Below are positions 44,218-52,456 of a stretch of DNA of 64,000 nucleotides, piece after piece. Location: positions 1,661,001-1,725,000 of the forward strand of contig NZ_CP035501.1 in assembly GCF_004135585.1 (NCBI RefSeq). The letters run 5' to 3'. The DNA comes from Sphingosinicella sp. BN140058. Its GTDB lineage: Bacteria > Pseudomonadota > Alphaproteobacteria > Sphingomonadales > Sphingomonadaceae. Made by a program: the position numbers and the translations under genes. Within the stretch, counting starts at the first letter, position 1; each line of letters opens with the position of its first letter. Below the pieces are notes generated by a model. The model did not search any database and had not been told where the DNA came from. It worked only from the letters and a program-made list of their open reading frames with translations.

Positions 44218-44526
44218 ATGCTCGCCTCATGCGCCCGAAGGCGGATCTCCCGATCCTCTACAATCCGTTCGCCGCCGATCTCCTCGCCGACGAAGCGGTT
44301 CGTTCGAGAGGGTCAACGACACTGTCCGGATCAGCCTCGCCTCGCCCGCTGTTGCGACGACGTCGGCCCCGGCGGCCTCCAGCTCGTCGTCATCGGCTGC
44401 CTGATCGTCCCCGCGCCCGCCGCCCGCGCACTCGCGGTCGGCCTCTACAACTTCCTCGATCAGCACGGCGCCAGCGCCGAACGGGACGGCATCGCCGCAT
44501 TCGGCACCGGCAGCAACGCGCATTGA
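44218..44526 (+). CDS. Doubtful short open frame
   Basis: 102 codons in the otherwise gene-free stretch 44040-44970. The first half is Arg/Ser-rich and unconvincing; the second half (LVVIGCLIVPAPAARALAVG, then LYNFLDQHGASAERDGIAAF) looks more protein-like and could be a remnant. No clear ribosome site or family. Confidence 0.2.
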   Translation: MLASCARRRISRSSTIRSPPISSPTKRFVREGQRHCPDQPRLARCCDDVGPGGLQLVVIGCLIVPAPAARALAVGLYNFLDQHGASAERDGIAAFGTGSNAH

Positions 44527-44544
44527 AAGCGGGGAAGAACAAGG

Positions 44545-44760
44545 GGCTTCGACGGGCTCAGCCCGAACGGGGGTTTTGGGGGAAGTTACCACGACCTTCG
44601 ATGCCGCATGCTGACGCGGAGGCTCGCCTACCTCGCACCTTCTACGTGGCTGACCTTCGCCTTCTCCATCAGCCGTTCGGGCTGAGCCTGCCGAAGCCCA
44701 CGCCTCCCTGCTTCCCAGAGGACAAGAAGCGGCACGTCAAGGCGCTCAGCCCGAACGGAG
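44545..44760. repeat. Copies of the GGGCTTCGACAGGCTCAGCCC-type repeat
   Basis: A forward copy at 44545-44570 (CTTCGACGGGCTCAGCCCGAACGG), an inverse copy near 44673-44699 (CCGTTCGGGCTGAGCCTGCCGAAG), and a partial copy (CTCAGCCCGAACGGAG) near 44745-44760. Same family as 18858-19194. Confidence 0.8.
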
Positions 44761-44791
44761 TTGGCGTACCGGGATGATCTTCGACCCGCCG

Positions 44792-44811
44792 TTGCTGCAC
44801 CGCAAAATAGC
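44792..44811 (+). promoter_or_regulatory. Shared upstream element of the nitrite-assimilation units, copy 1
   Basis: TTGCTGCACCGCAAAATAGC. TTGC and GCAA form a dyad with a 6-base spacer (44792-44805). An almost identical element lies upstream of nirB at 49746-49766. It begins 53 bases before the first leader hairpin of the FNT gene, as expected for a promoter or activator site. The binding protein is unknown; TGC-rich dyads of this sort are also used by other alphaproteobacterial regulators. Confidence 0.6.
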
Positions 44812-44844
44812 GCTTTACGATCCCGTACCGAATCGCTTAGCATC

Positions 44845-44944
44845 CGGGCAGACGCAGCCCGACGCCCAACGCGGGGCGCACGCTGCTTCACCAGCAACAC
44901 GGCAATGACGCCGCCCGAGCCGCCCGTCGGCTCGAGGCGGCTTT
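44845..44944 (+). promoter_or_regulatory. Attenuator leader of the FNT gene, ANTAR (NasT)-type
   Basis: Two adjacent hairpins: CGGGC-AGACGCA-GCCCG (44845-44861) and CGCCC-AACGCG-GGGCG (44863-44878). The second has a hexaloop with A at position 1 and G at position 4, the pattern recognised by ANTAR proteins. They are followed by a terminator, GCCGCC(C)GAGCC-N7-GGCTC(GA)GGCGGC-TTT (44910-44944), all before the FNT start at 44971. NasT, encoded 3 kb downstream, is an ANTAR protein, so nitrite/nitrate-controlled antitermination is likely. The first loop has 7 rather than 6 bases. Confidence 0.65.
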
Positions 44945-44970
44945 GTTGCGTCCGTTCGAAAGGGAAAGAG

Positions 44971-45792
44971 ATGGCCTATCTGGCGCCTTCGGAATTCGTC
45001 ACCAAGATGGTCGATGCGGGTGAGGCCAAGGTCCTGATGTCGACCCGGGACACGTTGATCCGGGCGTTCATGGCCGGCGCGACGCTTGCACTCGCCGCCG
45101 TGTTCGCGATCAGCATCAACGTCCAGACCGGCAATGTTCTGCTCGGCGCGCTGCTGTTCCCGGTCGGGTTCGTGATGCTCTACCTGCTCGGCTTCGATCT
45201 GCTTACCGGCGTGTTCGTGCTGGCGCCGCTCGCCGTCTGGGACAAGCGGCCCGGCATCACGTGGGGCGGCGTATTCCGCAATTGGGGGCTCGTCTTCACC
45301 GGCAATTTCGCAGGCGCCCTGATCGTCGCCTTCATGATGACGATCTATTTCACCTACTGCTTCTCGGTCGAACCGAACGAAGTCGGCCAGAAGATCGCCG
45401 GCATCGGCAAGGCGCGGACGCTCGGTTACGCCGAATATGGTGCCGCCGGCTGGATCACGATCTTCGTGCGCGGCATGCTGTGCAACTGGATGGTCTCGAC
45501 GGGCGTGGTCGGCGCGATGATCTCCACCCATGTCAGCGGCAAGGTGATCGCGATGTGGATGCCGATCATGCTGTTCTTCTACATGGTGTTCGAACATTCG
45601 GTGGTGAACATGTTCCTGTTCCCGGCCGGATTGATGATGGGCGCCCAATATTCGATCGCCGACTATCTGTGGTGGAACGAGATCCCGACCGTGCTCGGCA
45701 ACATCGTCGGCGGCCTCACCTTCACCGGTCTCACCCTTTATTCCACCCACGTCCGGACCGCCCCGCGCCGCGTGATCAAGCTCGCCGCCTGA
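44971..45792 (+). CDS. nirC: Formate/nitrite transporter family protein, probable nitrite channel
   Basis: 273-aa inner-membrane protein with six TM segments of the FNT fold. Signature segments include LLGALLFPVGFVMLYLLGFD (containing the FNT-like G/N pattern), VFTGNFAGALIVAFMMT, GMLCNWMVSTGVVGAMIST and FEHSVVNMFLFPAGLMMGA. Nitrite rather than formate is the likely substrate because the gene lies with nasT, nasS and nirBD. ATG 44971 follows AGGGAAAGAG. The stop overlaps the kinase gene start by one base. Confidence 0.92.
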   Translation: MAYLAPSEFVTKMVDAGEAKVLMSTRDTLIRAFMAGATLALAAVFAISINVQTGNVLLGALLFPVGFVMLYLLGFDLLTGVFVLAPLAVWDKRPGITWGGVFRNWGLVFTGNFAGALIVAFMMTIYFTYCFSVEPNEVGQKIAGIGKARTLGYAEYGAAGWITIFVRGMLCNWMVSTGVVGAMISTHVSGKVIAMWMPIMLFFYMVFEHSVVNMFLFPAGLMMGAQYSIADYLWWNEIPTVLGNIVGGLTFTGLTLYSTHVRTAPRRVIKLAA

Positions 45793-47549
45793 TGCCTGAG
45801 AATGGCGCGCCGGGCCCGCACGGCCGGGTGCGCCTCTCCGTCTCGTCCGGCCGGTGCAGCAGCGCCGGCCGCAAGCCGGTCAACCAGGATGCCTGCGGGA
45901 TCGTCCGGCCCGACGGCGGCCTCCTCGCCGCCAAGGGCATCGCCGCCGCCGTCGCCGACGGGATCAGCACCAGCCCCCGCGGCGGCGAAGCGGCGGCGAC
46001 GGCGGTCGAGAGCTTCCTTGCCGATTATCTCCGCACCTCCGAAGGCTGGTCGGTGCGAAGCTCGGCGGAGAGCGTGATCGCCGCGGTCAACAGCGCACTG
46101 CACGCCCGCAACGGCCGCCCGCTCTGCGATGAGGAACGCGAGCGGGGCCTCATCTGCACCTTCTCGGCGCTGGTGCTGAAATCGCGCAGCGCCTACCTCT
46201 TCCATGTCGGCGATGCCCGTATCGCTCGGCTGCGCGGCGGGCGGATCGAGCCACTGACCGCGCCGCACGTCGTCTCCGTCGGCGGCGGCAAATCCTATCT
46301 GGGCCGCGCGCTCGGCATCGACCGCCACGTCGAGATCGATGCGCGCCGGATCGCCGTGGAGCGAGGCGACCTCTTCCTGCTCACCACCGACGGAGTCCAC
46401 GATCATCTCCCCGACGACCGCATTGCGGCGCTGCTCCACGACGCCGGCTGCCTCGACGACGCTGCCGCGAGTCTGGTCGCGGCGGCGCGCGCCGCGGGCA
46501 GCGAGGACAATCTCACCGCCCTGCTGATGCGGATCGACACCCTGCCGGAGGGCGGCGTGGACGATGTGCTCGGCTCCGAGATCATTCTGCCGCCGGCGCC
46601 GTTGCTCACCCCCGGCGGCCTGTTCGAGCAGTACCGCATTCTCCGGGAGATTCATGCCGGCCCGCGCAGCCACCTCTATCTGGCCGCCGAGCCCGACAGC
46701 GAGCGCCCGATCGTGCTCAAGGTGCCGTCGACCGAACATGCTGCGGATCCGGCGAAGCTCCGCGCCCTGCTGCTCGAGGAATGGGTGGCACGGCGGATCG
46801 ATCATCCGCACGTGCTCAAGGCCGCACCCCAGGCGCGTGGACGCGGCCACATCTTCGCGGCCTTCGAATACGTGAAAGGGCAGACGCTCGACCAGTGGAT
46901 GCGCGACCATCCGGCGCCGGAGCTGACCGCGGTTCGTTCTCTGATCGGCCAGATCGCCGCCGGCTTGCTTGCCTTGCACAAGCGCGAGATGCTGCACCGG
47001 GATCTGCGACCGCACAACATCCTGGTCGACGGTCAGGGCACCGCGACGATCATCGACTTCGGATCGGTCCAGGTCGCCGGACTCGACGAGCTTGCCACGA
47101 TCGAAATAGCGGAGGACGCCGCTTATGCCGGCACCTTGCAATATGGCGCGCCCGAACTCTACCTCGGCCACGCCGCCGGTCCGGCCTCGGATCTCTTCTC
47201 GCTCGGCGTCATCGCCTACCAGATGCTGACCGGACACCTGCCCTACGGCCCGCGAGTTGCGGCCGCGCGCACCCGCGCAGCGCAGCGCCGCCTCCATTAT
47301 ACCCCGGCGACGGCGCACAATCCGGCGGTGCCGGATTGGGTCGACGCGGCGATCGCCAAGGCGGTCGCGATCGATCCGGGGCAGCGTTACGCTCTGCTGT
47401 CCGAATTCACCTACGATCTCTCGCACCCGAACCCGGCGCTCGCCGCGGCGGATACGAGACCACTCTTTCAGCGCGACCCGGTGCTGGCCTGGAAGGCGCT
47501 CAGCGGCATCCTGTTTGCGCTCTTGCTGCTCTCGATCTTCGCACGCTGA
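45792..47549 (+). CDS. Fused PP2C phosphatase / Ser-Thr protein kinase, membrane anchored
   Basis: 585 aa. The N-terminal PP2C domain (about 10-240) has KPVNQDACGIV, AAVADGISTSPRGGEAA, YLFHVGDARIARL, LLTTDGVHD and SEDNLTALLMR. The kinase domain (about 268-530) has the Lys in IVLKVPSTEHAA, catalytic loop MLHRDLRPHNILVDG, IIDFGSVQVAG and an APE-like GAPELYLG. A single TM (ALSGILFALLLLSIFA) ends the chain. This kinase/phosphatase type recurs in nitrate/nitrite-assimilation clusters of alphaproteobacteria; its target is unknown. Starts inside the FNT stop (TGATG). Confidence 0.93.
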   Translation: MPENGAPGPHGRVRLSVSSGRCSSAGRKPVNQDACGIVRPDGGLLAAKGIAAAVADGISTSPRGGEAAATAVESFLADYLRTSEGWSVRSSAESVIAAVNSALHARNGRPLCDEERERGLICTFSALVLKSRSAYLFHVGDARIARLRGGRIEPLTAPHVVSVGGGKSYLGRALGIDRHVEIDARRIAVERGDLFLLTTDGVHDHLPDDRIAALLHDAGCLDDAAASLVAAARAAGSEDNLTALLMRIDTLPEGGVDDVLGSEIILPPAPLLTPGGLFEQYRILREIHAGPRSHLYLAAEPDSERPIVLKVPSTEHAADPAKLRALLLEEWVARRIDHPHVLKAAPQARGRGHIFAAFEYVKGQTLDQWMRDHPAPELTAVRSLIGQIAAGLLALHKREMLHRDLRPHNILVDGQGTATIIDFGSVQVAGLDELATIEIAEDAAYAGTLQYGAPELYLGHAAGPASDLFSLGVIAYQMLTGHLPYGPRVAAARTRAAQRRLHYTPATAHNPAVPDWVDAAIAKAVAIDPGQRYALLSEFTYDLSHPNPALAAADTRPLFQRDPVLAWKALSGILFALLLLSIFAR

Positions 47550-47610
47550 CCCGCGCGGACTTTCCGCAGAGGCAAGTCTTCCTGAGCCTCACGGCTTGAG
47601 GAGAAAGAGA

Positions 47611-47813
47611 GGGCTTCGACAGGCCCACCCCGAACGGCGTCGGGGATTGCGGCGGCGGCAGCGTCTTCACCCCCGCCACCATCCGTTCAGGCTGAGCCTG
47701 TCGAAGCCCAACCCTTTCCTTTTGCGCGGAAAGGAGAAGAAACCGGCTTCGACAGGCTCAGCCCGAACGGGGTGGCGCATTGGCAACTTCAACAGCAACA
47801 GCAACAGCAACAG
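47611..47813. repeat. Repeat-rich gap between the kinase and nasT
   Basis: Three copies of the CTTCGACAGGC(T/C)CA(G/C)CCCGAACGG family (near 47611-47636, inverse 47684-47710, and 47751-47775) and a short (CAACAG)4 microsatellite at 47790-47813. The gap 47550-47935 separates the FNT-kinase unit from nasT-nasS and contains no gene that I recognise. Confidence 0.8.
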
Positions 47814-47935
47814 CACGGTCGTTGCCCCTCTCGCCGGTCTTTCGTGGGCGCAGCCGACGGTGAGATATTCACCGGCGCTTCCCCGCGGCGTGCCGCCCGC
47901 TTACTCCAGCCTTGCTGCCGTTCCGGGATCCCTTC

Positions 47936-48517
47936 GTGCGTATCGCCATCGTCGATGAAAGCGGCCTTCGGGCCACCATCCTTGAGGAGGGCCTTCGCGA
48001 GGCCGGGTTCGACGACATCCATGTCGTCGCGCCGACCGGTGCCTTCGTCGCACGGATCGAGCGGCTCGCGCCTGACGTGGTGCTGATCGATCTCGGCACG
48101 CCGAGCCGGGACACGCTGGAGGAGATGCTGCTGGTCAGCAAGGCGCTGGCGCGGCCGATCGCGATGTTCGTCGACGAATCGGACGATGCGATGATCGGCG
48201 CCGCCATCGACGCGGGCGTTTCGGCCTATGTCGTCGACGGTTTGCGCAAGGAGCGGGTGAAGCCGATCCTGGAACTGGCCGTGCGGCGCTTCAACGCCTT
48301 TGCAGGTCTTCGCGCCGAGCTCGAGGAAGCGCGCAGCGCGCTTGCCGACCGCAAGAAGATCGAGCGCGCCAAGATCATCCTGATGGAAAGCCGCACCATG
48401 ACCGAGGCCGATGCCTATGCGCTGATCCGGTCGACGGCGATGAACCAGGGCCGGCGGATCGTCGACGTCGCCGACGCGATCGTCACCGCCGCCGATCTGA
48501 TCGGAGGCAAAGCATGA
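47936..48517 (+). CDS. nasT: Nitrate/nitrite-responsive ANTAR antiterminator NasT
   Basis: 193 aa, GTG start. Receiver-like domain (RIAIVDESGLRATILEEGLR, VVLIDLGTPSRDTLEEMLLV, VVDGLRKERVKPIL) followed by an ANTAR RNA-binding domain (LADRKKIERAKIILMESRTM then EADAYALIRSTAMNQGRRIVD). NasT binds paired hexaloop hairpins in nas leaders and prevents termination; NasS holds it inactive without nitrate or nitrite. Two candidate target leaders lie in this locus (44845-44944 and 49807-49927). ATGA overlap with nasS. Confidence 0.95.
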   Translation: MRIAIVDESGLRATILEEGLREAGFDDIHVVAPTGAFVARIERLAPDVVLIDLGTPSRDTLEEMLLVSKALARPIAMFVDESDDAMIGAAIDAGVSAYVVDGLRKERVKPILELAVRRFNAFAGLRAELEEARSALADRKKIERAKIILMESRTMTEADAYALIRSTAMNQGRRIVDVADAIVTAADLIGGKA

Positions 48518-49725
48518 TCCCCGTCGCCGCAGCCTTCGTGCCGCTGACCGACAGCGCGATCCTGATCGCGGCGCAGCGGCTCGGCTTCGCCGCCGACGAA
48601 GGCATCGATCTCACCCTCGCACGCGAGCGCAGCTGGGCGACGGTGCGCGACCGGCTGATCTACGGCCAGGTGCAGATCGCGCACATGCTGGCGCCGCTGG
48701 CGCTGGCGGTGACGCTCGGCCTTGGCCAGCCGCCGGTCGCGCTCGCGGCGCCGTTCAAGCTCGGCACGAACGGCAATGCGCTGACTGTGTCCGCCGAGCT
48801 CGCCGCGGCGCTCGATCCGGTCGCCCGCAACCGGATCGACGATCCCGTCGCCACTGCCCACGATCTCGCTGCCGCCATCGGCCTTCATCGCCGCAAGCCG
48901 ATCCTCGGCATCGTCCACCGTTTCTCCAGCCACGCCCTTACCCTGCGTTATTGGCTCGGCTTCGCCGGCATCGATCCGGATCGCGACATCCAGCTGCGGG
49001 TGCTGCCGCCCTCGGCGATGGTGGAAGCGCTCGCCGCCGGCGAGATCGACGGGTTCATCGCCGGCGAGCCGTGGAGCAGCGTCGCGGTGGCGGAAGGTCT
49101 CGGCGAGATCGTCGCCTTCTCCTCCAACATCTGGGCACGCAGCGTCGAGAAGGTGCTGGCGATGCGGCAGGACTGGGCGGAGGCGAACGGGGACACGGTC
49201 GACCGCCTGCTCCGCGCCCTCGACCGCGCCGCTTCGTGGTGCGAGGACAAGGCGAACATCCCCGCGCTCGCGGCAATGCTCGCGGATCCGCAGATTATCG
49301 GGGAACCGGCCGATCTGATCGCGCAGGCGCTCGCCGGACGGATGCCGCTGTCGAAAGAGGGCGAGGTGATCGAGGCGCCCGATTTTCTGATGTTCCACCG
49401 GGAAGCGGCGAACTTCCCGTGGCGCAGCCAGGCGCTCTGGATCTACTCGCAATTCGTCCGCTGGCGCCTGGCCGCCCCGAGCGCGGCGGCCGAGGCGCGC
49501 GCCGCCAGCCTGTTCCGGTCCGACCTCTACCGCCGCGCGCTCGCCGGGGGCGCGACGCCGCTGCCGGGGGCGAGCTCCAAGGTTGAAGGCGCGCTGGCGG
49601 TGCCGACCGGCGCCGGATCGGATCGCGGCACCCTTACCCTCGGGCCCGACCGCTTCTTCGACGGGCGTGTTTTCGATCCTGTCGATATCGACGCCTATCT
49701 CGAAAGCTTCGCAGCGGCGCGCTGA
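48514..49725 (+). CDS. nasS: Nitrate/nitrite sensor NasS
   Basis: 403-aa protein related to the periplasmic binding protein NrtA/CmpA but with no signal peptide (MIPVAAAFVPLTDSAILIAA), as expected for the cytoplasmic sensor. Visible ligand-fold segments: IYGQVQIAHMLAPLALAVTL, FSSHALTLRYWLGFAGIDPD, AAGEIDGFIAGEPWSSVAV and FPWRSQALWIYSQFVRW. It sequesters NasT until nitrate or nitrite binds. Coupled to nasT by a 4-base overlap. Confidence 0.94.
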   Translation: MIPVAAAFVPLTDSAILIAAQRLGFAADEGIDLTLARERSWATVRDRLIYGQVQIAHMLAPLALAVTLGLGQPPVALAAPFKLGTNGNALTVSAELAAALDPVARNRIDDPVATAHDLAAAIGLHRRKPILGIVHRFSSHALTLRYWLGFAGIDPDRDIQLRVLPPSAMVEALAAGEIDGFIAGEPWSSVAVAEGLGEIVAFSSNIWARSVEKVLAMRQDWAEANGDTVDRLLRALDRAASWCEDKANIPALAAMLADPQIIGEPADLIAQALAGRMPLSKEGEVIEAPDFLMFHREAANFPWRSQALWIYSQFVRWRLAAPSAAAEARAASLFRSDLYRRALAGGATPLPGASSKVEGALAVPTGAGSDRGTLTLGPDRFFDGRVFDPVDIDAYLESFAAAR

Positions 49726-49745
49726 CCGCACAATATTTCACATCC

Positions 49746-49766
49746 TTGCTGCATCGCAATATTAGC
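49746..49766 (+). promoter_or_regulatory. Shared upstream element of the nitrite-assimilation units, copy 2
   Basis: TTGCTGCATCGCAATATTAGC, matching the element at 44792-44811 at all but two aligned bases plus one extra base. The TTGC-N6-GCAA dyad spans 49746-49759. It lies right after nasS and 41 bases before the first nirB leader hairpin, so nirB likely has its own promoter here. Confidence 0.6.
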
Positions 49767-49806
49767 CCTTGCGCACTGCCTCTCGCTCCCGCACCTTGCA
49801 ATCGAC

Positions 49807-49927
49807 GCGGGCGAGGCTGTCCGCACCGACATAGACCGGAGTCTTCGACGAAGAAGGCGAAGGCGCGAGTAACAGGCAAGGCCGCCTGCGACCGTCCCGA
49901 GAGGGAGGGGTCGCAGGCGGCCTTTTT
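49807..49927 (+). promoter_or_regulatory. Attenuator leader of nirB with intrinsic terminator
   Basis: A first hairpin GCGGGC-GAGGCT-GTCCGC (49807-49824, with one G-U pair and a hexaloop) is followed one base later by a weaker CCG-ACATAGAC-CGG (49826-49839). A very strong terminator follows: GGCCGCCTGCGACC (49880-49893) and GGTCGCAGGCGGCC (49909-49922) are perfect 14-base arms, then TTTTT, ending 18 bases before the nirB start. Its position shows attenuation. The hexaloop does not carry the ideal A1/G4 pair, so NasT control is likely by context rather than proven by sequence. Confidence 0.7.
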
Positions 49928-49944
49928 CGTTTCGGAGCAGGGCG

Positions 49945-52455
49945 ATGGACTTTTCGGCGGGCTGGCAGGGATCGGACGAAGCGCGAGGCGGCGATGCCCG
50001 GTCGCATCTCGTTGTGATCGGCAATGGCATGGCGGGCTGCCGCGCGGTCGAGGAGGTGCTGAAGCGCGATGCCCACCGCTACCGGATCACCATCTTCGGG
50101 GCCGAGCCGCGGGTCAATTACGACCGGATCATGCTCTCCCCCGTTCTTTCCGGCGAGAAGAGCTTCGAACAGATCATCCTCAACGATCGCGCCTGGTACG
50201 GATCGAACGGCATCGACCTAATCACGGGGGATCCGGTGGTGGCGATCGATCGCGCCCGCCGCCTTGTCACATCCGCCTCAGGACGCGCGGTCGGCTATGA
50301 CCGGCTGATCATCGCCACCGGATCCGAGCCGATCATGATCCCGGTGCCCGGCCGCGATCTTCCGGGCGTGGTGTCGTTCCGCGATCTCGACGACGTCGAG
50401 GCGATGGTCCGGGCCGCCGATGCCGGCGGCGCGGCGGTGGTGATCGGCGGCGGCCTGCTCGGCCTCGAAGCGGCTCACGGTCTTGCGCAGCGTGGCATGG
50501 AGGTCACCGTGCTGCACCTGATGCCGACCTTGATGGAGCGGCAGCTCGACGAAGCCGCGGCGTGGCTGCTCAAGACCGCCCTTGAAGGCCGCGGCCAGAC
50601 CATCCTGACCGGTGCCGACACCGCCGAGATCTTCGGCGAAGGGAAGGTCGAGGGGGTGCGACTCAAGGACGGTCGCGAGATCTCGGCCAGCCTGGTGGTG
50701 ATGGCGGTCGGCATCCGGCCCAACATCAAGCTCGCCGCGGCCGCAGGCCTGGCGGTCGGCCGTGGCATCCACGTCGACGATACAATGACGACCTCCGACG
50801 CCGCCATATCGGCGGTCGGCGAATGCGCCGAGCATGACGGCATTTGCTGCGGCCTTGTCGCGCCGATCTGGGAAATGTGCCGTGCGCTCGCCGACACGCT
50901 GACTGGCGCCGGCAGCGTCTATCGTCCGGCCGCCACCGCGACCAAGCTCAAGGTCTCCGGCATCGATGTCTATTCGGCCGGCGATTTCTCCGGCGGCGAC
51001 GGCGCCGAGGACATCGTGCTGCGCGACGCTTCGCGCGGGGTCTACAAACGGATCGTGGTGCGCGACGACAGGATCGTCGGCACCGTGCTCTACGGCGACA
51101 CCGCGGACGGCAGCTGGTATTTCGATCTGATCCGCAAGGGCGAGGACGTCTCGCCGCTGCGCGCGACCCTGATCCACGGCCCGGTTGCGGCCGGTGCCGG
51201 CGGTGCCGATCCGCTCGCCCGCCTCGCCGCACTGCCCGCCGACGCGGAAATCTGCGGCTGCAACGGCGTGTCCAAGCATGCGGTGGTCGCCGCCGTCGAG
51301 GGTGGCGCCTGCACGCTCGACGCAGTGCGCGCCTGTTCCAAGGCCTCGGCCTCGTGCGGATCCTGCACCGGGCTGGTCGAAGGTCTGCTCGCCCTGACCC
51401 TCGGCGACGGCTATTCCGGCGAGCGCGGCGAGAAGCCGATCTGCAAATGCACCAGCTTCACCCATGACGACGTCCGCCGCGAGATCCTCGCCCAAAGCCT
51501 GCGCTCGATTCCGGAGGCGATGCAGAAGCTGCACTGGTCGACTCCGGACGGCTGCTCGTCCTGTCGCCCGGCGCTCAATTATTACCTGCTCTGCGCCTGG
51601 CCCGGCGACTATCGGGACGACCAGCAGAGCCGCTTCGTCAACGAGCGCATGCACGCCAACATCCAGAAAGACGGCACCTATTCAGTGGTGCCGCGGATGT
51701 GGGGCGGCATTACCAATCCGCGCGAGCTGCGCGCGATTGCCGACGTGGTTGAGAAATACAATGCCCCCCTGGTCAAGGTGACCGGCGGCCAGCGGCTCGA
51801 CATTTTCGGCATCCGCAAGGAGGACCTGCCCGCCGTCTGGGCCGATCTCAACGCGGCCGGCATGGTCTCCGGCCACGCTTACGGCAAGTCGCTGCGCACG
51901 GTGAAGACCTGCGTTGGCTCGGAATGGTGCCGGTTCGGAACCCAGGATTCGACCGGGCTCGGGGTCAAGATCGAGCGCATGACCTGGGGGAGCTGGATGC
52001 CCCACAAGTTCAAGATCGCGGTGTCCGGCTGCCCGCGCAATTGCGCCGAGGCGACGATCAAGGATTTCGGCGTGATTTGCGTCGATTCCGGCTACGAGCT
52101 CCACGTCGGCGGCAATGGCGGCATCAAAATCCGCGCCACCGACCTGCTCTGCCGCGTCGCCACCGAGCAGGAGGCGATGGACGTCTGCGCAGCCTTCATC
52201 CAGCTCTACCGCGAGGACGCGCGCTATCTTGAGCGTACCGCGCCGTGGATCGAGCGAGTCGGCCTCGCCTACCTCCAGGCACGCCTGGTCGAGGACGAAT
52301 ACGGCCGCAGGGCACTGACCGAGCGCTTCCATCATTCGCAGCGCTTCAGCCAGACCGATCCCTGGGCGGAGCGCGCCGCCGGCGCCCACCGCGAGCAGCA
52401 TGCTCCGATGGGCGAGCTTCGCCCCGCCCCCCAGATCCTCGAACCCGCGGAGTAA
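49945..52455 (+). CDS. nirB: Assimilatory nitrite reductase, large subunit
   Basis: 836-aa cytoplasmic enzyme reducing nitrite to ammonium with NAD(P)H. Order: FAD/NAD domain (HLVVIGNGMAGCRAVEEVLK, AVVIGGGLLGLEAAHGL), a BFD-like 2Fe-2S region (ICGCNGVSKHAV, CSKASASCGSCTGLVEG, ICKCTSFTHDDVR, DGCSSCRPALNYYLLC), and the siroheme/4Fe-4S part with TCVGSEWCRFGTQDS and AVSGCPRNCAEATIKDFG. Preceded by an attenuator; followed after one base by nirD. Confidence 0.97.
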   Translation: MDFSAGWQGSDEARGGDARSHLVVIGNGMAGCRAVEEVLKRDAHRYRITIFGAEPRVNYDRIMLSPVLSGEKSFEQIILNDRAWYGSNGIDLITGDPVVAIDRARRLVTSASGRAVGYDRLIIATGSEPIMIPVPGRDLPGVVSFRDLDDVEAMVRAADAGGAAVVIGGGLLGLEAAHGLAQRGMEVTVLHLMPTLMERQLDEAAAWLLKTALEGRGQTILTGADTAEIFGEGKVEGVRLKDGREISASLVVMAVGIRPNIKLAAAAGLAVGRGIHVDDTMTTSDAAISAVGECAEHDGICCGLVAPIWEMCRALADTLTGAGSVYRPAATATKLKVSGIDVYSAGDFSGGDGAEDIVLRDASRGVYKRIVVRDDRIVGTVLYGDTADGSWYFDLIRKGEDVSPLRATLIHGPVAAGAGGADPLARLAALPADAEICGCNGVSKHAVVAAVEGGACTLDAVRACSKASASCGSCTGLVEGLLALTLGDGYSGERGEKPICKCTSFTHDDVRREILAQSLRSIPEAMQKLHWSTPDGCSSCRPALNYYLLCAWPGDYRDDQQSRFVNERMHANIQKDGTYSVVPRMWGGITNPRELRAIADVVEKYNAPLVKVTGGQRLDIFGIRKEDLPAVWADLNAAGMVSGHAYGKSLRTVKTCVGSEWCRFGTQDSTGLGVKIERMTWGSWMPHKFKIAVSGCPRNCAEATIKDFGVICVDSGYELHVGGNGGIKIRATDLLCRVATEQEAMDVCAAFIQLYREDARYLERTAPWIERVGLAYLQARLVEDEYGRRALTERFHHSQRFSQTDPWAERAAGAHREQHAPMGELRPAPQILEPAE

Positions 52456-52456
52456 G

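Noticed and set aside
44218-44526. A confident gene in the gap before the FNT leader
   Set aside because: Half of the frame is low-complexity, there is no ribosome site and no family; kept only as a doubtful open frame.
49735-49770. Sigma-54 promoter before nirB
   Set aside because: TTGCTGCA could match a -12 element, but the required GG at -24 is absent here and also in the matching FNT promoter.
50278-51654. A 458-codon minus-strand frame
   Set aside because: Antisense to nirB, whose Fe-S and siroheme motifs are complete.
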